From contig NZ_CP094527.1 in assembly GCF_022811725.1 (NCBI RefSeq), positions 3,658,001 through 3,722,000 on the forward strand: DNA of 64,000 nucleotides. Reading direction: 5' to 3'. This document shows positions 43,678-51,985 of this stretch, piece by piece. The stretch's first letter is position 1, and the number at the start of each line of letters is the position of its first letter. A model generated the notes under the pieces. That model searched no databases. It had not been told where the DNA came from and was given only the letters and a program-made list of their open reading frames with translations. The position numbers and the translations under genes were made by a program. The stretch comes from Mucilaginibacter sp. SMC90. GTDB taxonomy: Bacteria; Bacteroidota; Bacteroidia; Sphingobacteriales; Sphingobacteriaceae.

Positions 43678-44436
43678 TTATTGCTCTAACCATCTTAAGA
43701 ATTCTTGAGATCGCTCGCGGCTTACAATTATCTTTTCAGGTGTATCGCCAATGGTTTTGATCAGTAACCTTCTATTAAAATAATGCTCTAAATCTTGTAT
43801 GATCTCCCGATTGATAATGAATTGCCGGTTTGCCCTGAAGAATATTTTCGGATTCAGCCATTCCTCGATCTGATCTATGGTGTAATTTGCAGCGTAACTA
43901 CCACCGTCAGCCTGCTGAAGCGAAACCTTGCCGTTTGCCACGTAAACATATTTGATCTCAGATGTCTTGACAGGAATGATCTTTTCACGAAAATGTACCA
44001 AAATTGACTGCTTATAATTCGTGTCAAGCAACCTCATAGCATTTTCCAATTTTTTGGATATATCACCATTTGCAAAATGCGTCTTTACGCGCTGGTATTT
44101 TTCCAGGCTTTTTTTGACCATTGTTTTATCCAACGGTTTGAGGAGATAGTCGATCCCATTACTATCGAATGCCTGAATGGCAAATTCATCATAAGCTGTA
44201 CAAAAGATCACCGGAGTAGCTAATTGAACCTTTTTAAATATTTCAAAACTCAATCCGTCACCTAGCTGGATATCGGCAAATATGAGGTCAGGTAGGTCGT
44301 TGTTATCCAGCCATTTAATAGCGGCGGTTACAGATGTGAGTATGGCCGAAACATTTATCGATCTGTCAAGACTTTCTATAATAGCTCGCAATTCCGTGGC
44401 GGTCGTTAATTCGTCTTCAATTATTATTATTTTCAT
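43678..44436 (-). CDS. LytTR-family response regulator, second pair
   Basis: The 252-residue protein has a receiver domain with acidic residues E7/D8, phosphoacceptor D55 in 'LIFADIQLGDG' and lysine in 'YLLKPLDK'. The C-terminal LytTR domain has 'IKYVYVANGKVSLQQADG' and 'FFRANRQFIINREII'. It overlaps the 3' end of the kinase gene by 20 bases. Confidence 0.93.
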   Translation of the reverse strand: MKIIIIEDELTTATELRAIIESLDRSINVSAILTSVTAAIKWLDNNDLPDLIFADIQLGDGLSFEIFKKVQLATPVIFCTAYDEFAIQAFDSNGIDYLLKPLDKTMVKKSLEKYQRVKTHFANGDISKKLENAMRLLDTNYKQSILVHFREKIIPVKTSEIKYVYVANGKVSLQQADGGSYAANYTIDQIEEWLNPKIFFRANRQFIINREIIQDLEHYFNRRLLIKTIGDTPEKIIVSRERSQEFLRWLEQ

Positions 44437-45442
44437 GAAAGGTCAATGGTAAAAAAACGGTAAAACGATCAGGTTGGGCTTTAACTATGATCTCAGCATT
44501 AAGTAGCAATTTGTAACGCTCCCGGATATTCTGTAAACCTAAACCCAACCCCTCAGGCGGTGTGATCTTTTCCCTTCGGTCATTTATTACGGCAAGGTAG
44601 TTATTGGTGTCAATATGCAGAACTATTTGTAATGGCGACTCATGAGAAAATGCATTATGTTTTATGGCATTCTCGATCAGCAATTGCACTGATAATGGGG
44701 GGATCTTTACACACGAATATCGTTCAGGAATTTCCATCTGAATTTCAAGTGCTTTACCAAATCGCTTTTGTTGTATAAATACATATGCTTTCACAAATTC
44801 CAGTTCTTCACTAAGTGTAACGATCTGCCGTTCGCCGCTGACCAACAGGTACCGGTAGATAGTTGACAAATGCATAATAAATTCTTTACTGGTCTCATCA
44901 GGTGTCAATCCTTTAAGTGTGCTCAGGGAATTGAATAAGAAATGAGGACTTAATTGTTGCTGTAGACCGATCACCTGCGCCCGTAAATTGACCTGTTTCA
45001 ACTGTTCGATCTCCAGACGGGACCTTTGCAATATTTCGCTAGTAAAAACTACATGGTACACAACATAACAAATAATGCTGACGAGGATGCAGCCAAGGAA
45101 TCGGGTCTGGAAACTGGATCGCTGTGCCGGGACGATCAAATGTTTGGGAATCAATAATTCCGCGAGATAATCTAGGATCAGGACTGAAAAGGCCGCAATA
45201 GTTATACTAATGACAAATTTGTAGTATCCAGGCCAGGATTCCGGGGACCTGATCTTTATTTCTGCCTGAATGATCCAACAGATCAGCAACGAGATCGACG
45301 AATTAAACATCAAGGTGATCGCTTGCGGCAATGTTGGCACTTTTGAACTGTTGTATTGTGTGTACAAGACGGTGAGGTTCAATATCAGAACAAGAAGCAG
45401 CCAATATTTAAGATGATATCGCTTGATCATTGCAACTAGCAT
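44417..45442 (-). CDS. LytS-type sensor histidine kinase, second pair
   Basis: The 341-residue protein has four membrane helices in residues 12-135, a short linker helix, and the His_kinase domain with phosphoacceptor H167 in 'QQLSPHFLFNSLSTLKGL'. The ATPase motifs are 'LSVQLLIENAIKHNAF' and 'GLGLGLQNIRERYKLLL'. A TATTTTTG box at 45459-45466 (minus strand) lies just upstream, so the leader is very short. ATG 45430 is an alternative start. Confidence 0.92.
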   Translation of the reverse strand: MLVAMIKRYHLKYWLLLVLILNLTVLYTQYNSSKVPTLPQAITLMFNSSISLLICWIIQAEIKIRSPESWPGYYKFVISITIAAFSVLILDYLAELLIPKHLIVPAQRSSFQTRFLGCILVSIICYVVYHVVFTSEILQRSRLEIEQLKQVNLRAQVIGLQQQLSPHFLFNSLSTLKGLTPDETSKEFIMHLSTIYRYLLVSGERQIVTLSEELEFVKAYVFIQQKRFGKALEIQMEIPERYSCVKIPPLSVQLLIENAIKHNAFSHESPLQIVLHIDTNNYLAVINDRREKITPPEGLGLGLQNIRERYKLLLNAEIIVKAQPDRFTVFLPLTFHENNNN

Positions 45443-45732
45443 TGGAAATAAAATAGATCAAAAATACGAGATTTTACGTGTGCTATCCGCCTTTTCGGTT
45501 TCTATTTTGCTCGTTTTAACGTCCATTTTGGACGGTTCATGGATAATAACACTTTTTAAAATATAAAGGGGTCTTTCAAATGCCTCCGTTTGATCGATGC
45601 AGGCGCAAATATTGAAATGAAGATGGAGAAGTTATTTCTCATTTCTGTAATGGCTATAATTTGTAAATATTGAATGGAGGATATTCTATAAACATTTTTA
45701 GTCGAAACGGGTAAAAAGCGCAGCTAAGGTCT

Positions 45733-45773
45733 TGCCGTATTCCTTTTTTGGAGTACGCCAAAAGACTACGGCA
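45733..45773. other. Nested inverted repeat upstream of the SSB/PRTRC cassette
   Basis: TGCCGTA (45733-45739) and TACGGCA (45767-45773) enclose a second pair, TTTTGG/CCAAAA, around AGTACG. The structure lies in the 511-base gap 45443-45954, which has no gene. Its place ahead of a plasmid-type cassette would suit an origin or transfer site, but nothing else supports that. Confidence 0.4.
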
Positions 45774-45954
45774 TAATGGCTTGGCTCGTACCTCTCCAAT
45801 CCACCCTTCGGGACTTATTCCGTTTCCTTTTGGCTATGAGCCGGCACTTCCTATGGCTTTCTTTTTTCCCTTTTTCTTTTAAAAATGATCAAGAAAGCAA
45901 AGCGAGATAAGGAAAGCGAAACAAACAGATTTAATCATTTAATTAAAAAAAGCC

Positions 45955-46356
45955 ATGTTATTCACAGGAAGAATTACCGCAGACGCTCAAACAAGGACAG
46001 TTTCAGGCGACAAACAAGTGACCAATTTTACCGTAGCCCTGAACCAACGCTACAAAACTAAGGCAGGTGAAAAAAAGGAAAAGACCGCATTCGTCAATTG
46101 CGCTTACTGGGTAAACCCCGGCCTTGCTGTTTACCTGACCAAAGGCGCAATCGTTGAAATTTCAGGATGGGTGGAAGCCCAGACCTGGGAAACCCGTGAG
46201 GGCAAAGTACAAGCTGATCTCGTTTGCTCGGTAGATAACGTAAAATTGTTCGGTTCAAACGGCACTAAAGCCGAGGATAAACCCGCCGACAAAAAGAAAG
46301 CAGCTAAGAAAGAGACCGCTGCTGCGGGTGCAGATGATGATGACCTGCCATTCTAA
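45955..46356 (+). CDS. ssb: Single-stranded DNA-binding protein
   Basis: The 133-residue protein has an OB-fold ('FTGRITADAQTRTVSGDKQV', then 'FVNCAYWVN', 'LTKGAIVEISGWVEAQTWE') and the acidic C-terminal tip 'DDDDLPF' that recruits repair and replication proteins. It is shorter than most chromosomal SSBs and heads a PRTRC cassette, as in plasmids and conjugative elements of Bacteroidota. A terminator follows directly, so it may be expressed more strongly than the genes after it. Confidence 0.93.
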   Translation: MLFTGRITADAQTRTVSGDKQVTNFTVALNQRYKTKAGEKKEKTAFVNCAYWVNPGLAVYLTKGAIVEISGWVEAQTWETREGKVQADLVCSVDNVKLFGSNGTKAEDKPADKKKAAKKETAAAGADDDDLPF

Positions 46357-46365
46357 GATCGGTCA

Positions 46366-46393
46366 CAGCACCCCTTATCGGGGTGCTGCTTTT
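46366..46393 (+). terminator. Rho-independent terminator after ssb
   Basis: CAGCACCCC and GGGGTGCTG form a 9-bp perfect stem around TTATC, followed by CTTTT. It lies 10 bases after the ssb stop. Confidence 0.85.
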
Positions 46394-46424
46394 GACCCAT
46401 TAATAGCATTAAAATTAGCAGATC

Positions 46425-46790
46425 ATGGAAAACGCATTTGATACCAACGCACTTTTACCCGTTTGGGAAGCCATCGGCAAAAGCAACCCTTGGATAGCCC
46501 AGGCCAATGACCCCGCATTTGACCGCACCTTACTCAAACAGGTTGATGACCTGACCCAACTGGAACTCCTGTTTCAGTACGGTAACTGGTGTTTGGGTCA
46601 GGGTTTCTATTATCAAAATCTCTGTTTCATCAACCAAGTAGATGGCGGTGACGAGTGGCTGACCATCAAGGATGATTACGCCTTTGAAAGTATTACGTTC
46701 TCACGCATTATCGGGGACGGCAAGTTTACGGAATACATCGACCGTCTACTGAATGCGACCAAAGAACAGTGTATCAACTTAACCTATTAA
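46425..46790 (+). CDS. Hypothetical protein of the PRTRC region
   Basis: The 121-residue acidic soluble protein is rich in Trp, Phe and Tyr ('LPVWEAIGKSNPWIAQANDP' and 'YGNWCLGQGFYYQNLCFINQ'). No motif is recognised. It stops 3 bases before the next small gene, and both lie between ssb and PRTRC protein E, so they probably belong to the same cassette. Confidence 0.65.
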   Translation: MENAFDTNALLPVWEAIGKSNPWIAQANDPAFDRTLLKQVDDLTQLELLFQYGNWCLGQGFYYQNLCFINQVDGGDEWLTIKDDYAFESITFSRIIGDGKFTEYIDRLLNATKEQCINLTY

Positions 46791-46793
46791 GCC

Positions 46794-47039
46794 ATGAGTG
46801 TACTAAGTGATAAAACAGAACGCAAAGCCATCAAGGTACTGGCTAATACCCTGCGATTTTTTCAGGACACCGACCTGCTGTTCGTCAGCGCAGCCGATGC
46901 TTTTGCCATCAGGCATGCCGAATACATGCTTCGGGCGGTCATTGAAAGCAACGGCTATAAAGCCCGCTACCAAAAAGGAAAAGGAACAAAAATTTTAAAG
47001 AACAGGAAACCAAAATATTATGAAAACGAACTTTTTTGA
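46794..47039 (+). CDS. Small basic hypothetical protein of the PRTRC region
   Basis: The 81-residue protein is helical and basic, with a Lys/Arg/Tyr-rich C-terminal tail ('YKARYQKGKGTKILKNRKPK'), which could contact nucleic acid. It overlaps the start of PRTRC protein E by 20 bases, indicating tight co-translation. No family is recognised. Confidence 0.65.
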   Translation: MSVLSDKTERKAIKVLANTLRFFQDTDLLFVSAADAFAIRHAEYMLRAVIESNGYKARYQKGKGTKILKNRKPKYYENELF

Positions 47040-47643
47040 ACATATCAGCGCCCTCGAATTTCAGGGCGCACTCAACCTCAATCTGCTTAAAAATACGGAG
47101 GGCTTACTGACCGTATCCGTGTACCTGCCCAATGCTTCGGCTGATACCGCAGGTAACGTGATACCGCCTATGATACTCAAAGGCATGGCTTCAGAACTCG
47201 ATGAAGGCTTTTTTGAAGCCATCGCTGTGCCTGTCAAACAGACCGCAGGGCTGTTCGCCAACTTGGATGCTTATCAGCAGAGCCTGAAAAAGGCGGGTGA
47301 TCTTTCTAAAGCGGAACAGGATAAAAAGAACAAAGCCAACAAAGGCAAGGCTACACCTAATGCAGCCACCGATAGCGACGATGATGATAACGAGGAGGAA
47401 ACCGAGAACCTGTTCACCGCACAGGTGAATGAGCAAAAGGCTTTGGCTGAAAAGAAAAAGGCTTATGATAACGCCATCGCTCAGGTATTGGAATTGAGCA
47501 AGCAGTTCAAATACGAGGAAGCCATCAGCCTCATGGAGACCTTTGCAGATTACACCGTAATGGCTGACGAGGTAACCGCCAAGATTGCGGAACTGCAAAA
47601 GCATCAAGCCAAATACGAAGCATTTATTAAAGAATTAGCCTAA
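47020..47643 (+). CDS. PRTRC system protein E
   Basis: The 207-residue protein begins with the family's alpha/beta domain ('ALNLNLLKNTEGLLTVSVYL', then 'IPPMILKGMASELDEGFFEA'). It continues into a Lys/Ala/Asp/Glu-rich coiled section (about 95-165) and a helical end. The N-terminal pattern is that of PRTRC protein E. The biochemical role is unknown. It is followed 10 bases later by protein C. Confidence 0.82.
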   Translation: MKTNFFEHISALEFQGALNLNLLKNTEGLLTVSVYLPNASADTAGNVIPPMILKGMASELDEGFFEAIAVPVKQTAGLFANLDAYQQSLKKAGDLSKAEQDKKNKANKGKATPNAATDSDDDDNEEETENLFTAQVNEQKALAEKKKAYDNAIAQVLELSKQFKYEEAISLMETFADYTVMADEVTAKIAELQKHQAKYEAFIKELA

Positions 47644-47653
47644 TTCAAACGTC

Positions 47654-47869
47654 ATGGAAATTACCAAAATAAGCAGGGTATTCCTGCACAAACAGAACGG
47701 TCAGGAGGTGCGTTTGGCAGACCCCGGTGAACAACTGACCAAAGAGGATGTACGGAACTTTTACGCCAATATTTACCCCATACTCACCACCGCCAAAATA
47801 CGTGGCCCCGAGTTCAGGGACGACGAAATGCAGTACCATTTTGAAACAAGTATGGGAACGAAAGGCTGA
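47654..47869 (+). CDS. PRTRC system protein C, prokaryotic ubiquitin-like protein
   Basis: The 71-residue protein matches the PRTRC_C / Prok_Ub pattern: 'ISRVFLHKQNGQEVRLADPG' forms the beta-grasp start, 'LTKEDVRNFYANIYPILTTA' the helix, and the end reads 'HFETSMGTKG'. The free C-terminal glycine is the expected conjugation or activation end of a ubiquitin-like protein. The E1-like ThiF and E2-like protein B encoded downstream are the likely partners. Targets are unknown. Confidence 0.85.
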   Translation: MEITKISRVFLHKQNGQEVRLADPGEQLTKEDVRNFYANIYPILTTAKIRGPEFRDDEMQYHFETSMGTKG

Positions 47870-47871
47870 AT

Positions 47872-48045
47872 ATGAAAAACAAGGTGATCAAAAAAAACAA
47901 AATAGATAAGGAGAGTGACTTATGGAGGGTGTACGCACAAATTGGCAGCTTCGCCATCAGACTGGACAGGCTGCCCGACGCAGTAGAAATACAACGAAAC
48001 CCGCCAAGAAGCGCTCCCCCCGAATTAGTGGTCATGGTTTTCTGA
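47872..48045 (+). CDS. Small protein overlapping the next gene's start
   Basis: A 57-codon frame begins 2 bases after the stop of protein C, with AAGG upstream of its ATG. The sequence 'DLWRVYAQIGSFAIRLDRLP' and 'RSAPPELVVMVF' looks like real protein, more so than the competing frame in the same stretch. It overlaps the start region of the 47922 gene by 124 bases in another frame. It may be a separate small subunit of the cassette. Confidence 0.5.
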   Translation: MKNKVIKKNKIDKESDLWRVYAQIGSFAIRLDRLPDAVEIQRNPPRSAPPELVVMVF

Positions 48046-49019
48046 ACCATAGCTTTAAACCTTTTTGGCTATTCAATGGCAATATCGAAAGAGCGGAAAC
48101 GGAGTTTTTCCGCTCTTTACAGCACCTCTGTAACTACTATGACCTGCTGCTGCCCCAAACGGGTGACCTGTCGTTTCCGCAGAATATCTACAGGTCATGG
48201 GAGGTCGTAGCCGAAAGGGTCAAAGCCATTGATAAGAAGCTGAACTGCATCATTTTAAATGATGCTGAACATGAAGCGGTTTTGGCAACCACTACCCAAT
48301 TCGATACGGGCAGGACACTGTATTACATTCCTGTTAAACCGCTATCCAAATGGACTGCGGATGCAAAATACAAGCAAGTCGCAGAGGTGGTGACCGCCAT
48401 CTTCGCTTACCTGTACCAAGTAGCGCAGATACCCATGTATTCAGAGTACGGCACGTTCCTTTCTGACCAGTACAATTATGTAGAAGAGATGATCAACGAG
48501 GATATGAACGAGGATGATAAGGAGGAAATGGTCTACAAGGAAGAACAACTGGACGAACTCTTTACCCTCAAAAATACGGGCATCCATATCGGGCGGTTGA
48601 TAGGGGACAAGGCGAAACTTGACGCAATGGAGGATACGGTGTTGGCTTACGCCAATGCGGACGAGCGGGACAACGATCTGGCCATCTTGGCCATCGAGTT
48701 CGTGCAGTTATACAAGGCTTATCCCGACCGCAGCATATTTGATGCCATTCGCCCTGACCTTTATTATCCCGAAGTGAATGAACGTATCAAAGCGGAAGAA
48801 TACATCAGTTTTTATTGGAGTGGCAGCGACAGCATTATCGAAACGGTCATGTCGATGATCGATTGCAGTTTTCAGGAAATGGGTATCACCGACGAACCGA
48901 TCGATGTAGTGATATTCGACCAAACCGACATCGACACGACCGAAAGTTTCGGTTTCGAGAGCCGCTTTTTTCCTTTGCTTGACAGGCTCTGCACTTTCCT
49001 CAACCCCTACGATAATTAA
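47922..49019 (+). CDS. PRTRC-region protein, possibly PRTRC protein F; start uncertain
   Basis: The frame codes for 365 residues. From about residue 40 it is a convincing soluble protein ('HSFKPFWLFNGNIERAETEF', 'GRTLYYIPVKPLSKWTADAK', 'SFGFESRFFPLLDRLCTFLN'). Position and size suit PRTRC protein F, but I cannot confirm this by motif. The first 40 residues are Arg/Thr/Gln-rich and overlap the small frame at 47872, so translation may start later (no ATG; a CTG at about 48043 is possible). ATG 47922 does have a good AAGGAG eight bases upstream. Confidence 0.65.
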   Translation: MEGVRTNWQLRHQTGQAARRSRNTTKPAKKRSPRISGHGFLNHSFKPFWLFNGNIERAETEFFRSLQHLCNYYDLLLPQTGDLSFPQNIYRSWEVVAERVKAIDKKLNCIILNDAEHEAVLATTTQFDTGRTLYYIPVKPLSKWTADAKYKQVAEVVTAIFAYLYQVAQIPMYSEYGTFLSDQYNYVEEMINEDMNEDDKEEMVYKEEQLDELFTLKNTGIHIGRLIGDKAKLDAMEDTVLAYANADERDNDLAILAIEFVQLYKAYPDRSIFDAIRPDLYYPEVNERIKAEEYISFYWSGSDSIIETVMSMIDCSFQEMGITDEPIDVVIFDQTDIDTTESFGFESRFFPLLDRLCTFLNPYDN

Positions 49020-49031
49020 AAACGATCCATC

Positions 49032-49784
49032 ATGACCAACATCAGCGAGAATTTTAATGACCAGTATGCCCCTGTAAAGGCGATATTGATATACCAAAGC
49101 CAACTGAACGTTAAAGACGAATATGGCTACGAAGCAGACCGCAATGCACAGGTCTATGTCGAAAGCTATGATATCAGCAAACAGGGCAAACCCATCAATG
49201 CCCACCCATTAAGCCTGACTGAAATGGTGTCCCTTAGCAAGCTTTTTCAAAGTACCGAAGAACTGAAAAGCCTGTACCTCAAACCTAAAAGTTTATTACC
49301 CGCCAACATCCTGTATTTGGATGCGCAGACCGAGGGTTATGCAGTTTGGTACACACCACCAATGGAGACAGAATTATTCTTTATACAGGACTTGGGCATC
49401 CCGTCAGGCAAGGCTCATATCCCTGCAATGGTTTGGAAAGCAAGCAAAAACAGCCTGAACATCTATGCGCTGAAAGGCAAAGGCAAGCCGACGGCCAACT
49501 CATCCCTCTATCATGCACCGTTCTTTAATATTTATGAAAATGGTAATGTCTGTATGGGTACGGTGAATATCGCCATCGATCGCTACACCCGATTGGAGGA
49601 CTTTATCAACCTGTGGCAGTTATATTTCTTCAATAGTTATTTCAGCCACACCATCGGTAGCCATCAGGGTGCGAAGTCGGACTTGGTTTTGCTATGGCAG
49701 CAGCAGGTCGCTTCGGGCAAAACCTTTCCATCTGACCAACTCAATAAACACAGGAACTTAACCTTACAATCCATTATCAAATGA
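49032..49784 (+). CDS. PRTRC system protein B (E2-like, Prok-E2_D)
   Basis: The 250-residue protein matches PRTRC protein B, a divergent member of the E2-like fold. The family's core is 'GYAVWYTPPMETELFFIQDL', 'IPAMVWKASKNSLNIYALKG' and 'SLYHAPFFNIYENGNVCMGT'. The cysteine in 'GNVCMG' is the only one in the protein and could be the carrier residue. Its stop overlaps the ThiF start (ATGA), which fits a functional E1-E2 pair. Confidence 0.85.
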   Translation: MTNISENFNDQYAPVKAILIYQSQLNVKDEYGYEADRNAQVYVESYDISKQGKPINAHPLSLTEMVSLSKLFQSTEELKSLYLKPKSLLPANILYLDAQTEGYAVWYTPPMETELFFIQDLGIPSGKAHIPAMVWKASKNSLNIYALKGKGKPTANSSLYHAPFFNIYENGNVCMGTVNIAIDRYTRLEDFINLWQLYFFNSYFSHTIGSHQGAKSDLVLLWQQQVASGKTFPSDQLNKHRNLTLQSIIK

Positions 49785-50602
49785 AGAAGCAAGCCACCGT
49801 CGCTACACCGCTAATACCCGTACACATCGTCCAAAAGGAATTGTTACAACCTTATAACCCGATCGCTGTCAATCTGATCGGGGCGGGGGGAACAGGCAGC
49901 CAAATGCTGACCGCCCTCGCAAGAATGAGCCAGGCATTAAATGGCCTGAACCATCCCGGTTTTATGGTTACCCTGTTCGATGATGATACCGTACAAGCCC
50001 CGAACCTCGCAAGGCAACTGTTTACCACAGGGGAATTGGGGCAGTTCAAGTCAGTTGCACTCATTAATCGGGTGAACCGCTTTTTCGGTCTGAACTGGAA
50101 AGCGGTAACGGAACGTTATGATAAGGATTATTGTTCCATCGCCAAGGGTATGGCACCCCTGACCATATCCTGCGTAGATACCGTAAAGGCTCGTTTTGAG
50201 ATAGCCGATATATTGGATATTTATAAAAAGAATACCGCAGGTCATCGGGACAAACCCCTTTACTGGATGGATTTCGGGAACAGTAAGGAAACGGGGCAGG
50301 TACTGCTGTCTACTATCGGTGATATCAAACAGCCATCATCCAAACAGTTCAGCCCCACAGCTAACCTGCCCTATGTGACCGATGAATACAAAGACCTGCT
50401 GATAGCTTCCGAACAGACGGACAATACGCCAAGCTGTTCGCTTGCCGAAGCTTTGGCTAAGCAAGACCTGTTCATCAACTCGGCATTAGCCAATTTGGGT
50501 GCATCACTGCTTTGGCAGATGTTCCGTGAGGGCATCCTTTACCATAAGGGCTTTTTTCTAAATCTGAAAGAGTTCAGGACACAACCACTTAAAATAGCTT
50601 AA
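49781..50602 (+). CDS. PRTRC system ThiF-family protein (E1-like adenylyltransferase)
   Basis: The 273-residue protein has the nucleotide-binding loop 'NLIGAGGTGSQMLTALARM', the acidic/Arg-finger stretch 'DDDTVQAPNLARQLF', and 'ISCVDTVKAR'. The late motif 'TPSCSLAEALAKQDLFINSA' contains a cysteine near residue 218, the likely thioester site. It would adenylate the C-terminus of the ubiquitin-like protein C. It is coupled by 4-base overlap to protein B. Confidence 0.9.
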   Translation: MKKQATVATPLIPVHIVQKELLQPYNPIAVNLIGAGGTGSQMLTALARMSQALNGLNHPGFMVTLFDDDTVQAPNLARQLFTTGELGQFKSVALINRVNRFFGLNWKAVTERYDKDYCSIAKGMAPLTISCVDTVKARFEIADILDIYKKNTAGHRDKPLYWMDFGNSKETGQVLLSTIGDIKQPSSKQFSPTANLPYVTDEYKDLLIASEQTDNTPSCSLAEALAKQDLFINSALANLGASLLWQMFREGILYHKGFFLNLKEFRTQPLKIA

Positions 50603-50613
50603 ACCCTTTTGCA

Positions 50614-50811
50614 ATGCACATCATAGATTCAGAAGGAAAGAAGATCGAAGTGACCGATCTCGATTTGGCCATTATGCAAGCCGATGATTATCGGCATTAC
50701 AGGTTCAGTGATCCAGCCTTGATGCAGCACCCGCTGTATGATTATTGGGAAGATTTCTATCAAAAGTTGCTCACCCTGCAAACGCAGGTCAATTCTCAAA
50801 TAGATGGTTAA
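50614..50811 (+). CDS. Small acidic hypothetical protein of the PRTRC region
   Basis: The 65-residue protein is rich in Asp, Tyr, His and Gln ('VTDLDLAIMQADDYRHYRFS', then 'YDYWEDFYQKLLTL'). It starts 11 bases after the ThiF stop and overlaps the next gene by 8 bases, so it is within the same transcript. No family is recognised. Confidence 0.6.
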   Translation: MHIIDSEGKKIEVTDLDLAIMQADDYRHYRFSDPALMQHPLYDYWEDFYQKLLTLQTQVNSQIDG

Positions 50812-51940
50812 GATCAAGGAAGGGTATGTGATGAACGCGCGGGAAAAAGCGGAGTTCGAAAGGGTGGATGCGCTGCCCCGCAAAAAGTCGGGAACGGTCG
50901 CCTACTATTATAAACCGCAAACCAAGTACCCGCCAAGGATATATGTCTTTATGCACGCTGAAATTTGGTGCGACCGAAACCGCCGTCCGATGGGTTTGCA
51001 ATACGCTTTTCCATTCCTGACCCGCCCCATGAACCATGAAGAAATTGAGTATCATCATTTCGATATTCGGCTGTGTTACCACCAGTACGAGGATTGGGGC
51101 AAACTTATTTACGCAGAGGAGCAGGAAGCGGAACGATTGGATGCTGAAAGGGCAGGATCGGGAACAGCTTTCTTAGCGGAACTAAAAGGTTATCAACCTA
51201 AATATCCGCTTGCAGGGGCAACAGCATTACCCAAGCAAAAAACAGTCGTTAATGTGCCTGATGAGGAAACCCAAATGATCAGAAATCTGATCGAAAATGG
51301 TCAACACTATTCAGTTGCCGAGGTCGGCAGGTTGTTGGATGAGGAACAGCATGGACAGAAAAGATTGCCTGTTTTGATATTACTAAGGGAGTTGTACAAG
51401 AACTTGGCTACCCCTGACAGCGAACCTCTGCAAATTACTGCCGAGCAGGTGGAGCAGAAAGCAACTTTATCTTTTAACCGCACACGCAGAAACTTGGCAA
51501 GGCGGGTTTTCAAACGCAACCAGCTTTTCGCCTTGTCAGAAATTCAACGGTACTACCCCGATTACACGCAAACCCAGTTGGAGGCTGACCTTAAAACCAA
51601 GCGTAGAAAGGAGCGGGGAAAAAAACATAAACCTGTTGTCGATTACAGGCGCTGTCAGTTGGAAAAACTGGCCAAACACCTTAAACATGATCACTTATCG
51701 GAAAGAGAATATCAACAGACCTGCTGCCGTATCGTGATCTTACAACAAGCGCATGATTTGCGTCTGCCCATTCCCAAAACGGTTAGCTACAACAAGCGGT
51801 CGGAGGTATATTCCTTCCATTGGAAAACAAGGGAAACCGTTATCAAATCATTTGTGCAGCAAGCCAATTCCGAAGGCATGACCCATGAGCGACTGGCAGT
51901 CATCCATCAGCAAATGACCAGTTCCAATTATAGCTTTTAA
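50804..51940 (+). CDS. Hypothetical protein of the PRTRC region, basic C-terminal half
   Basis: The protein has up to 378 residues. The N-terminal third is Tyr/Pro/His-rich ('VAYYYKPQTKYPPRIYVFMH' and 'HEEIEYHHFDIRLCYHQYED'). The C-terminal part is strongly basic and helical ('KATLSFNRTRRNLARRVFKR' and 'TKRRKERGKKHKPVVDYRRC'), which suggests nucleic-acid binding. The start is ATG 50804 or ATG 50831. It overlaps the preceding small gene and precedes the macro-domain gene by 45 bases. I cannot name a family. Confidence 0.65.
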   Translation: MVKIKEGYVMNAREKAEFERVDALPRKKSGTVAYYYKPQTKYPPRIYVFMHAEIWCDRNRRPMGLQYAFPFLTRPMNHEEIEYHHFDIRLCYHQYEDWGKLIYAEEQEAERLDAERAGSGTAFLAELKGYQPKYPLAGATALPKQKTVVNVPDEETQMIRNLIENGQHYSVAEVGRLLDEEQHGQKRLPVLILLRELYKNLATPDSEPLQITAEQVEQKATLSFNRTRRNLARRVFKRNQLFALSEIQRYYPDYTQTQLEADLKTKRRKERGKKHKPVVDYRRCQLEKLAKHLKHDHLSEREYQQTCCRIVILQQAHDLRLPIPKTVSYNKRSEVYSFHWKTRETVIKSFVQQANSEGMTHERLAVIHQQMTSSNYSF

Positions 51941-51985
51941 CACTCATGGCAATTATATTATCTTCACAACCAAAATCAGCAAACG

